Assembly (NCBI GenBank): GCA_949502025.1
Contig: CATBCG010000048.1
Coordinates: 1-64,000 of the forward strand
Length of the DNA: 64,000 bases
Reading direction: 5' to 3'
Source: MGBC131033 sp910585655
GTDB taxonomy: Bacteria > Bacillota > Clostridia > Lachnospirales > Lachnospiraceae
A program made the position numbers and the translations under genes. How positions within the stretch are numbered: the stretch's first letter is position 1; the number at the start of each line of letters is the position of its first letter. The notes under the pieces are model-generated. The model was not told where the DNA came from, ran no database searches, and saw only the letters and a list, made by a program, of their open reading frames with translations. Positions 26,931-35,019 of this stretch are shown one piece after another.

Positions 26931-27769
26931 GTGAAAGTAGGGCTAGTATGAAAGAAATCAAATCGGTCAGAGAAATTCAGTTGTTGGAATTGGAAATATT
27001 AAAGCAGTTTAAGCAATTTTGCGAGAAAAATCAAATCAAATATTATTTGTTGGCAGGAACTTTATTAGGGGCTGTACGTCATCAAGGTTTTATTCCTTGG
27101 GATGATGATATTGATGTAGCAGTGTTAAGAGAGGATTATGATAAACTATTGAGATTATTAAAAAAAGATCGTTCTTTAGGAAGTAAAAAGTTTTATGTTC
27201 ATATTCCTGGGGATAAAGGTTATCGTTGGCCGTTTATTAAAATAGTGAATAAAAATACAGTTGCATATGAAGAGGATCATTATAAAACAGAAATTTGGAT
27301 TGATGTTTTTCCAATGGATTTCTTAGCAAATACAAAGGAAGAGAGGCAAAAGATATATAAAAAAATAGTAAAGTACAATTATTTTGCGCATCTTGCAAGC
27401 TATGATTGGAATTTTTGCCGTTTCATTTGTCCGAAAAAGTTGGCGTTACAATATGTAAGATGGAAATTATTACATTTTATAGGAGCAGAGTTTTTTGTAA
27501 AGAGAATAAGTGAAGGAAAGTTTTTTGGAAAACAAGGGAAAGATTATGTAGGTTGTGTTGTTTATCCTATCGATCCGGAAAAGGATAAATATTCCATTGA
27601 AGCTTTTAAAAAATCGATTGAAGTAAAGTTTGAAGATGAAACATTTCCAATTCCTTCTGGGTTTGATGAAATGCTTACTAATTTTTATGGAGATTATATG
27701 ACTCCTCCTCCGGAGAAAGATCGAAATGGACATAAGATAAGAGCTTATTATATTTCGGATAGAACGTGA
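26927..27769 (+). CDS. LicD-family phosphotransferase
   Basis: This 280-residue protein has the LicD hallmark LLAGTLLGAVRHQGFIPWDDDIDV (given as LLAGTLLGAV followed by IPWDDDIDV) in the N-terminal third. LicD proteins transfer phosphocholine or other phospho-substituents from a nucleotide donor to surface glycans. No choline uptake or CTP-choline genes are in the window, so the transferred group is open (ribitol phosphate or glycerol phosphate are alternatives). Its position in the middle of the transferase series suggests decoration of the repeat unit. Confidence 0.88.
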   Translation: MSESRASMKEIKSVREIQLLELEILKQFKQFCEKNQIKYYLLAGTLLGAVRHQGFIPWDDDIDVAVLREDYDKLLRLLKKDRSLGSKKFYVHIPGDKGYRWPFIKIVNKNTVAYEEDHYKTEIWIDVFPMDFLANTKEERQKIYKKIVKYNYFAHLASYDWNFCRFICPKKLALQYVRWKLLHFIGAEFFVKRISEGKFFGKQGKDYVGCVVYPIDPEKDKYSIEAFKKSIEVKFEDETFPIPSGFDEMLTNFYGDYMTPPPEKDRNGHKIRAYYISDRT

Positions 27770-27812
27770 TAATTAAGGTTGAAAATAAAGATAAAGAGAG
27801 CAGGAAGTAAAG

Positions 27813-28778
27813 TTGAAAAAGGTAGTAGAATGTTTAGTAAGTATTATTGTACCTGTATATAACGTAAAAACTTATTTGGATGCTTGTATCGAATCCATTG
27901 TAAGACAAAGCTATGTAGAGATAGAAATTGTATTAGTAGACGATGGTTCTACAGATGGCAGTGGAGAGTTATGTGATGCCTGGGGTAGAAGAGATAGTCG
28001 AATTAAAGTAATACATAAAAGAAATGGCGGTCTTTCGGAAGCCAGAAATAAGGGATTGGATATAGCGCAAGGAACTTGGATTTTATTTGTAGATAGTGAT
28101 GATTATATTCAGGTTGATTTAGTGAAAAAATGTTATGAGGCAATTCAAATATATAAAGCGGATTTAGTGTTTTTTGATTATGAAAAGGTAGAAGAAAGCT
28201 GTGACAGGGAGATTCCAAGCAAAGAAAATAATTTAATAGAAAGATATTCCGGAAAGGAAATGTTAAAAGAATTTATCAAAAATGAAAAAGGGTCTGTTAT
28301 ATCTTGTAATAAGATGTATCATCGGAAAATATGGGATACATTACGTTTTCCTGTAGGCAGAATTCATGAGGATGAATATGTAATCGTAGATATATGGAAA
28401 CAAGTAGATAAGGCAATTTATAGGAAAGAGGTATTATATTATTATAGGCAACGCGAAGGAAGTATTTTACATTCAAAAACTTTAAAAAGCAGATATGATG
28501 CAGTGGATGCTTTTTGGTTACGATGTGAAAAATTAAAAGAAGATCCGGAGTTATATTATCAAGCGCTTGGAAAATATTTTAATGCAGCTATCGATCTTTG
28601 TAGTTTTGAAAGAAAGAAGCAAAAACGAAAAAAAATAATAGAACAAATTAAAATGAATTGGGATCCGCAGGTAAAGAATTATTTAAAAAAACGAAAAAAA
28701 ATTCGTTTGAATATTTTTTATCTGTGTCCCACTATATGTTTATTTATTATGAAATGGAAACAAAGTGGAAGAATCTAA
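27813..28778 (+). CDS. Family 2 glycosyltransferase (d)
   Basis: This 321-residue transferase has VSIIVPVYNVKTYLDAC, VDDGSTDGS, NGGLSEARNKG, VDSDDY and the HEDEYV acceptor motif. It appears to start with TTG after AGGAAG; there is no in-frame ATG before the conserved motif. It is closely similar in motif wording to transferase (a), suggesting paralogy within the locus. The C-terminus is strongly basic. Confidence 0.85.
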   Translation: MKKVVECLVSIIVPVYNVKTYLDACIESIVRQSYVEIEIVLVDDGSTDGSGELCDAWGRRDSRIKVIHKRNGGLSEARNKGLDIAQGTWILFVDSDDYIQVDLVKKCYEAIQIYKADLVFFDYEKVEESCDREIPSKENNLIERYSGKEMLKEFIKNEKGSVISCNKMYHRKIWDTLRFPVGRIHEDEYVIVDIWKQVDKAIYRKEVLYYYRQREGSILHSKTLKSRYDAVDAFWLRCEKLKEDPELYYQALGKYFNAAIDLCSFERKKQKRKKIIEQIKMNWDPQVKNYLKKRKKIRLNIFYLCPTICLFIMKWKQSGRI

Positions 28779-28808
28779 AGATAATGTGCCAAGATAAGAG
28801 GGAAAAGT

Positions 28809-29851
28809 ATGGATTATGATTACAATAACCTGGTTTCCGTTGTGATTCCGGCATTTAATGCGGAGAAAACAATCGGAAGATGTCTAGAATCTGTATTTTC
28901 ACAGGATTATTTCAATATAGAAATTATTGTAATAAATGATGGATCTTCAGATGCTACAGAATTAATCTGTAAAAAATATCTTTTGAAGGATAAACGAATG
29001 AAACTTTTTAGTCAGGCTAATTCTGGAGTTTCAGTTGCAAGAAATAAGGGAATGGAATTTGCGGGGGGGGGTATCTTGTATTTGTTGATTCAGATGATTG
29101 GATTGAGAAAGATTATATTGGTACTTTACTGCAGTATAGAGAAGATAGTGTGTTAGTTCTAACAGGAAGAAAAAAAGAAGAGGCAACAGGAATTATATTG
29201 ACAGAATGTTATAGTGACGAAGAAGTATCCGAAGTAAAAGAACAATGGTTTTGGAAATTATATCGTAAAAATTTTGCGAACTCTCCGTGTGGAAAATTAT
29301 ATGATATGAAAGTAATAAAAAGATATCAGTTGAGATTTCCGGATGAATTAGACTTAGGAGAAGATTTGATTTTTAATTTATCTTATTATGTTCATATGAA
29401 TAAATGTGTGATTATTAATCATCCGTTATATGCCTATTCTTATAGTGGAACAAGTTTAAGTCATAAAATTCGAGAAAATAAAAAAGAAATTAAATTTTAT
29501 TTATATCAACAAATAAAGAATTATTGTGAAAAATATGGTGAGATGAAGGAAGAAGATTTTTTAGCTTATTATTTTATGTATTATAATACTTTTCTTTTTG
29601 ATGCAGAACAGGAACGAAAAAATAAAAGTTTTTCACGGAATGTAAGAAATAAAAAATATAGAGAGATTATAGAAAGCCGTGAAATGAGGAATATCATTAC
29701 TGATATAAAAGAATACAAAAAGAATCTTTCATTTTTGAAAAAGACAGATATTTTTATGATTGAAAATAGATTATTTCTACTTTATAGAATTTCTCATTGG
29801 AGTTCGATAAAAGGAAAGAAATTCTATAACTTTTTATTCTCAAGAAGATAA
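28809..29851 (+). pseudogene. Family 2 glycosyltransferase (e), frame broken at a G9 tract (phase-off or pseudogene)
   Basis: The first part (28809-29062) reads [26 protein letters not shown] and [13 protein letters not shown], then enters a run of nine G residues. In the continuing frame the protein loses the metal-binding motif and stops at 29156. One frame over, starting right after the run, the sequence reads [15 protein letters not shown] and continues open to 29851 with a normal GT2 remainder (GEDLIFNLSY). A run of ten (or seven) G residues would restore one protein of about 347 residues. I see this as a contingency locus captured off, but a sequencing error in the homopolymer would look the same. 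Confidence 0.85.
29063..29071 (+). repeat. Poly-G tract (G9) in a glycosyltransferase gene
   Basis: Nine consecutive G residues within AT-rich coding sequence, placed just before the catalytic DSD codons. Slipped-strand changes of one base here would switch the gene between full-length and truncated. Confidence 0.9.
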
Positions 29852-29880
29852 CCATTAAAAAAGATAAAGGAGTTTTAAAT

Positions 29881-30924
29881 ATGATGGAAAAAATATTATC
29901 TGTTTCTGTAGCTGCTTATAATATGGAATCTTATCTTCCTTATTGTTTAGATAGCTTTTTGGAAGAGTCTGTACTTCGCAGATGTGAGGTGATTATAGTA
30001 GATGATGGTTCAAAGGATAAAACCGCAGAAATAGCACAATCTTATGTAAATCAATATCCCGAAACATATCATTTGATTTCAAAGCAGAATGGGGGACTTG
30101 GGTCAGCGTTTAATGTTGCCTTGAGAGAGTCATGCGGAACGTATTTTAAATGGCTGGATGCAGATGATATGTTTGATATTGATGGGTTAAAGTCCTTGTT
30201 GGATATTTTGGAGAGTACAGAGGCAGATATAGTAGTTACTCCCTATATTCGTTTTGAAGATAAAACAGGGTTCTTATATAAAACAGAAGATACGTATAAA
30301 AATATAGAAAAAAATGTTGTGATGAAGATTCAAGATAGTATTTCAGACTGGAAAATTTGTGGGATGCACTCTATGACATGTCGAAAAGAAAAAATTAAGC
30401 AAATAGAGCTGTTAGAGCATTGTTTCTATGTAGATATGACATACGCAATTAAAGCAATTTGTTTGTCGGATACCATTTTATTTTTAGAAAAACCAGTGTA
30501 TCTATACCGATTGGCAAGAGAAGGACAAAGTGTGGAAACAGAAGGATTTAAAAAACATTATTTAGAGCATTGGCAGGTTGTAACGTCACTATTGGAATAT
30601 TATAGAACAAGTGAGCAGGCAAAAAAGATACAAAAAGTTACTTGGACTTCTTTGGCTCATTCACAATCAAGAATCTTTTATAAGCTTCCACCATCTAAAA
30701 AATATTTTAAAGAATATTTAAAATGGATTCATTATATAAAAAAGTATTATCCTGAATTATCTTATGTAATGGAAGGAAAAAAGGGATATTTACTACAGAA
30801 AGAAAATTATATTTTTTATTATATTGTAGTGAAATATATGCAACATTATTATCGTCATAACGATTTGATAGAGTATACTGGAGAAACAATACAAGAACTT
30901 ATTGGAAGAAGAATTAATCGATGA
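29881..30924 (+). CDS. Family 2 glycosyltransferase (f)
   Basis: This 347-residue protein has LSVSVAAYNMESYLPYC, VDDGSKDKT, QNGGLGSAFN and LDADDM as metal motif. The start is a tandem ATGATG after AAAGGAG. The stop overlaps the next start as ATGA. It belongs to a slightly different GT2 subgroup (VAAYN rather than VPVYN). Confidence 0.85.
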   Translation: MMEKILSVSVAAYNMESYLPYCLDSFLEESVLRRCEVIIVDDGSKDKTAEIAQSYVNQYPETYHLISKQNGGLGSAFNVALRESCGTYFKWLDADDMFDIDGLKSLLDILESTEADIVVTPYIRFEDKTGFLYKTEDTYKNIEKNVVMKIQDSISDWKICGMHSMTCRKEKIKQIELLEHCFYVDMTYAIKAICLSDTILFLEKPVYLYRLAREGQSVETEGFKKHYLEHWQVVTSLLEYYRTSEQAKKIQKVTWTSLAHSQSRIFYKLPPSKKYFKEYLKWIHYIKKYYPELSYVMEGKKGYLLQKENYIFYYIVVKYMQHYYRHNDLIEYTGETIQELIGRRINR

Positions 30925-31790
30925 GAATATTAAAAAAATATGGAATGTATCATCGCAGTGATTTAAAGCTAGTATTTTCGCATAATAAAATGACATGGAA
31001 AATAACAGGAAAAGACACATTTGAAGAACGTGCAGAAAAGACAACGCAATTATTGTTTGCTGCGATAGAAAAAGTAAAAAAACACTTACATAAAAATATG
31101 ATCGTAAAAGTGAACTGCCAGGATTATGTGGACAGAAATATAAAAATTTTGGCATATTCAAAGCGTTCTGATCAGACAAATGTAATCGCGATACCGGATT
31201 TTTCTTTTATAAACTGGAACCAGTGTGGAATTGATGATTACGACAAAACGTGTCAGGAAATCGTAAAGGCTTCTAAAATACCTCCTGTGTATCCTACCTT
31301 ATTTTGGATTGGAAATGCAGAAACACATCCTACCAGAAAGCTTCTGTGTGACATGTCAGAGCAGGATAGCAGAATAGAAGCCTATGGAATGAGCTGGATT
31401 AGAAAGAGTGGGGGGAGGCAGACAGGAACTCGGTATGTTTCCCTAATCGATCATACAAAATATCAATATTTGATAGACATTCAAGGAAGAGGTTGGAGTG
31501 GCAGGACAAAATTCCTCTTTTTTTCAGGACGTCCTTTATTTTTGGTAGACAGAGCATGGAAAGAATATTGGTACAAGGATATTCAACCTTATGTGCATTA
31601 TATTCCGGTAAAGGAAGATTTATCAGATTTGTGTCAGCAATTAGATTGGGCAGAAACTCATCCAAAAGAGTGTGAGGAAATTGCTCAAAATGCTCAGAAT
31701 TTTGCAGTAGAACATTTGACAAGAGAAAGTGCAATAAATTATTTGGCAAACATATTGTTACAGCTTGCGGGAAATTATAATACGAAGTAA
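30921..31790 (+). CDS. GT90-like (CAP10-type) glycosyltransferase
   Basis: This 289-residue protein carries the core of the CAP10/GT90 family near its C-terminus: YLIDIQGRGWSGRTKFLF, then SGRPLFLVDRAWKEYWY and VHYIPVKEDLSDL. Family members transfer xylose or glucose to glycans and occur in bacterial LPS or capsule loci. It is coupled to the preceding GT2 by ATGA overlap. The bacterial substrate is unknown. Confidence 0.75.
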   Translation: MRILKKYGMYHRSDLKLVFSHNKMTWKITGKDTFEERAEKTTQLLFAAIEKVKKHLHKNMIVKVNCQDYVDRNIKILAYSKRSDQTNVIAIPDFSFINWNQCGIDDYDKTCQEIVKASKIPPVYPTLFWIGNAETHPTRKLLCDMSEQDSRIEAYGMSWIRKSGGRQTGTRYVSLIDHTKYQYLIDIQGRGWSGRTKFLFFSGRPLFLVDRAWKEYWYKDIQPYVHYIPVKEDLSDLCQQLDWAETHPKECEEIAQNAQNFAVEHLTRESAINYLANILLQLAGNYNTK

Positions 31791-31824
31791 GTGATCAAAC
31801 TAATTTATAAAGAAGGAGTTAAAA

Positions 31825-32820
31825 ATGAAATCATCGAAGGAGGGCTCTTCTGTTTTAATTGTGGGAGGGGCTGGCTACATAGGAAGCCATATCAATAAGC
31901 TGCTGCATCAGAAGGGTTATTCTACGGTAGTGTTGGATAATCTGGTATATGGGCATCAGGAAGCGGTCAAATGGGGAGTTTTAGAAATCGGAGATTTATC
32001 GGATGTGGACAGGCTGAATGAGCTATTTCAGAAATACAGGTTTCAAGCCGTGTTTCATTTTGCTGCATACGCCTATGTAGGAGAATCTGTGAAACATCCT
32101 GCCAAATACTATCATAATAATGTGGCGAATACGCTGCATTTATTGGATACTATGGTACGGTATAAAGTGAGAAATATTATTTTTTCTTCCAGTTGTGCAA
32201 CCTATGGGGTACCTAAGGATATGCCGATTACGGAGGCAATGGAACAAAAGCCAATCAATCCGTATGGAGCGTCCAAACTTATGGTAGAACGGATATTAAA
32301 AGATTATCATAACGCATATGGAATATCATATTTGTGTTTGCGTTATTTTAATGCGGCAGGGGCAGATCCGGAGGGGGAGATAGGAGAGAGCCATACTCCG
32401 GAAACGCATTTGATTCCATTAGTTTTGGCAGCGGCAGCAGGAGAACAAGAGTCTGTTTCGGTATTTGGGACAGAGTATCCTACAAGAGATGGAAGTTGCG
32501 TACGAGATTATATCCATGTTTCCGATTTGGCAGATGCACATTTGCGAGCGATGGAGTACATACTGCAGGGGGGAGAAAGTACCTGTTTGAATTTAGGAAA
32601 TGGGAATGGAAATTCGGTGTTGGAGGTTGTTGCCGCCGCAGAGCGGGTGACAGGAAAGAAAATTCCGGTAATATTACAGGAAAAAAGAGCAGGAGATCCA
32701 CCGATTCTAATAGGAAGTATGGAATTGGCAAAAAAGCTATTAGGATGGGAGCCTCACTACAGCAAAATAGAAAAGATCATAGAAGATGCGTGGAACTGGT
32801 ATCAAAACAAACAATACTAA
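31825..32820 (+). CDS. galE: UDP-glucose 4-epimerase
   Basis: This 331-residue enzyme interconverts UDP-glucose and UDP-galactose. It shows the NAD-binding GGAGYIGSH, SSSCATYG, the catalytic YGASKLMVE and RYFNAAGADPEGEIGE, the last a GalE signature. Start follows AAGGAG. With the mutase and the kinase/nucleotidyltransferase downstream it should feed galactopyranose and galactofuranose donors to the locus. Confidence 0.95.
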   Translation: MKSSKEGSSVLIVGGAGYIGSHINKLLHQKGYSTVVLDNLVYGHQEAVKWGVLEIGDLSDVDRLNELFQKYRFQAVFHFAAYAYVGESVKHPAKYYHNNVANTLHLLDTMVRYKVRNIIFSSSCATYGVPKDMPITEAMEQKPINPYGASKLMVERILKDYHNAYGISYLCLRYFNAAGADPEGEIGESHTPETHLIPLVLAAAAGEQESVSVFGTEYPTRDGSCVRDYIHVSDLADAHLRAMEYILQGGESTCLNLGNGNGNSVLEVVAAAERVTGKKIPVILQEKRAGDPPILIGSMELAKKLLGWEPHYSKIEKIIEDAWNWYQNKQY

Positions 32821-32849
32821 GAGGATAGAAATAAAGGAGAAAAGAATGG

Positions 32850-33857
32850 ATGGATAAAAAAAAGATAATACCAATTGTATTAAGCTCAGATAATAATTAT
32901 GTACCATATCTTTATGTCTGTTTAACCTCTTTGGTAAAGTATACGACAGAAGAATATTTTTATTCTATTTTTATCTTACATACGGAAATAGAGGAATATA
33001 CAAAACAGATATTTATGAATGGATTGAATAAGGAAAATATTAGGATAAAATTTATAGATGTAACAGAAAGGGTAGCATCTTATAATTTAAAAATAGAAAA
33101 ATATTGGTCATTTGCTTCTTATTATCGCTTATTGATACCAGAGTTATTTTGGAATTATGAGAAAGTGATATATTTAGATGCAGATATTTTATTATGCCAT
33201 AATATAGCAGAATTGTTGGAATCTGCGTTACAAGAAAAGGGCGTTTGTTTAGCGGCAGCGGAGGATATGTATCTTGCAACTTGTAAAGATAATCCGGAAA
33301 TGATGCAATATCTGAAAGAGAAATTGGAACTGGATATTGAAAAGATACCATTTTATTTTAACTCCGGAGTGCTGGTATACCATATTCCGAATATCCGACG
33401 CATCGTTTCGGTGAAAGGATTATTGAAAATGGCAGAATCGTCCTATCAATATATTGATCAGGATATTTTAAATAAAGTGTTTGCAGGAAAAGTACAGTGG
33501 ATAGATAGACGATGGAATTATTTTCCGGTTTGGAATATAAAGGGATTTCGTCCGGATATACAAAAAGAAATTTTAACTATTAGAAAAGAGTTGCCTTATA
33601 TCATCCATTATGCTGGTGGAAAACCATGGAATAGTTCTGATCGTACTTTGTTTACAGAACTATGGTGGAGCGTAGCGAGAGAGACTCCTTATTATGAACA
33701 ACTGCTAAGAGACTTTATGTCTCCGATTTTTCAAAAAAGAATAGAAGAAAAGTTTGAAGGAATTGTAAAAAGGTATAAACTTGAAAGACTCCGTAAGATA
33801 TGTAGAAAATTTCCTCTGGGGGGGGGGTATACGAAAACGTGCTATTGTAGTGTATGA
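32850..33857 (+). CDS. Family 8 glycosyltransferase with a G10 tract near its 3' end
   Basis: This 335-residue GT8 protein (as read) has IPIVLSSDNNYVPYLYV, the metal motif YLDADILL, FNSGVLVY and HYAGGKPWN, the marks of LPS-type glucosyl/galactosyltransferases. The last codons contain ten G residues; in the present frame it ends GGGYTKTCYCSV. With nine (or twelve) G residues it would continue as IRKRAIVVYEWMRKKLEA and on for about ten more residues, ending inside the next gene's start. That tail looks like a normal basic amphipathic C-terminus, so the present version may be the altered one. The catalytic part is intact either way. Confidence 0.88.
   Translation: MDKKKIIPIVLSSDNNYVPYLYVCLTSLVKYTTEEYFYSIFILHTEIEEYTKQIFMNGLNKENIRIKFIDVTERVASYNLKIEKYWSFASYYRLLIPELFWNYEKVIYLDADILLCHNIAELLESALQEKGVCLAAAEDMYLATCKDNPEMMQYLKEKLELDIEKIPFYFNSGVLVYHIPNIRRIVSVKGLLKMAESSYQYIDQDILNKVFAGKVQWIDRRWNYFPVWNIKGFRPDIQKEILTIRKELPYIIHYAGGKPWNSSDRTLFTELWWSVARETPYYEQLLRDFMSPIFQKRIEEKFEGIVKRYKLERLRKICRKFPLGGGYTKTCYCSV
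33818..33827 (+). repeat. Poly-G tract (G10) near the end of the GT8 gene
   Basis: Ten consecutive G residues. Changing the count by one switches the C-terminal peptide and whether the stop lies before or across the ribosome site and start of the downstream mutase gene. Confidence 0.9.
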
Positions 33858-33892
33858 ATGGATGCGAAAAAAATTGGAGGCAAAGGAAAAAC

Positions 33893-35014
33893 ATGTATGA
33901 TTATTTGATCGTAGGAGCCGGGCTATTTGGAGCTGTTTTTGCTAGAGAAATGACAGATAGAGGAAAGCGTTGCTTGGTGATAGAAAAAAGAGGACATATT
34001 GCCGGGAATATTTATTCAAAAGAAATAGAGGGAATTCAAGTGCATCAGTATGGACCTCATATTTTTCATACAGACAGCAAGCGTGTATGGCAATATATCA
34101 ATCGCTTTTCTGAATTTAATCATTTTATCTATTCCCCAATCGCAAACTATAAAGGGGAACTTTATAATCTTCCTTTTAATATGAACACATTTGTAAAATT
34201 GTGGGGGATTACAACACCGGAAGAGGCACAGGAAAAAATCCAGGCAGAAAGGGAACGGATACGGATTACAGAGCCTAAAAATTTGGAGGAACAGGCAATT
34301 TCTTTCGTAGGAGTAGAAATTTATGAGAAGTTTATAAAAGGATATACCGAAAAACAATGGGGAAGATCGTGTAAAGAACTTCCGTCCTCTATTATTCAGA
34401 GACTTCCAGTCCGCTATACCTTTGATAATAATTATTTTAACCATCCCTATCAGGGAATTCCGATAGGCGGATATACCAAACTGATTGAAAAAATGTTAGA
34501 GGGAATTTCTGTAGAAGTGGAGACAGATTTTTTATCAAATAAGGAATATTATACCAGGCTGGCAAAATGGATTTTGTATACGGGGACAATCGATCATTAT
34601 TTTCAGTACTGTTATGGAGAATTGGAGTATCGAAGTTTGCGGTTTGAGCAGGAAATTTTGGATATACCGAATTTTCAAGGAGTGGCAGGGATGAATTATA
34701 CAGACAAGAATACTCCTTATACAAGAATTGTAGAACATAAGCATTTTGAATTTGGGAAAGGAAATGCAAAAAAAACAGTTATTACAAAGGAATATCCCAA
34801 ACGTTGGGAAAAAGGAGATGAGCCATATTATCCTGTAAATGATAAGAAAAATCAAATGTTGTACCAGAATTATAGAGCGTTAGCAAAACAGGAGCCTAAT
34901 ATAATATTCGGAGGGCGTTTGGGGTTATATCAATATCTGGATATGGATAAAGTGGTTATAAAAGCACTCGAATGTGTAGAAAATTTGGAGAAAAAAGAAC
35001 AAGAGAGGGGATAA
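33893..35014 (+). CDS. glf: UDP-galactopyranose mutase
   Basis: This 373-residue flavoenzyme converts UDP-galactopyranose to UDP-galactofuranose. It starts YDYLIVGAGLFGAVFARE (FAD-binding), followed by GPHIFHT, FNMNTF, EKQWGR and the C-terminal GRLGLYQYLDMD. The ATG at 33893 is preceded by GGAGG and AAGGA; an in-frame ATG at 33854 would put a non-family extension before the FAD motif. Its presence predicts galactofuranose in the polymer. Confidence 0.95.
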   Translation: MYDYLIVGAGLFGAVFAREMTDRGKRCLVIEKRGHIAGNIYSKEIEGIQVHQYGPHIFHTDSKRVWQYINRFSEFNHFIYSPIANYKGELYNLPFNMNTFVKLWGITTPEEAQEKIQAERERIRITEPKNLEEQAISFVGVEIYEKFIKGYTEKQWGRSCKELPSSIIQRLPVRYTFDNNYFNHPYQGIPIGGYTKLIEKMLEGISVEVETDFLSNKEYYTRLAKWILYTGTIDHYFQYCYGELEYRSLRFEQEILDIPNFQGVAGMNYTDKNTPYTRIVEHKHFEFGKGNAKKTVITKEYPKRWEKGDEPYYPVNDKKNQMLYQNYRALAKQEPNIIFGGRLGLYQYLDMDKVVIKALECVENLEKKEQERG

Positions 35015-35019
35015 ATAAA

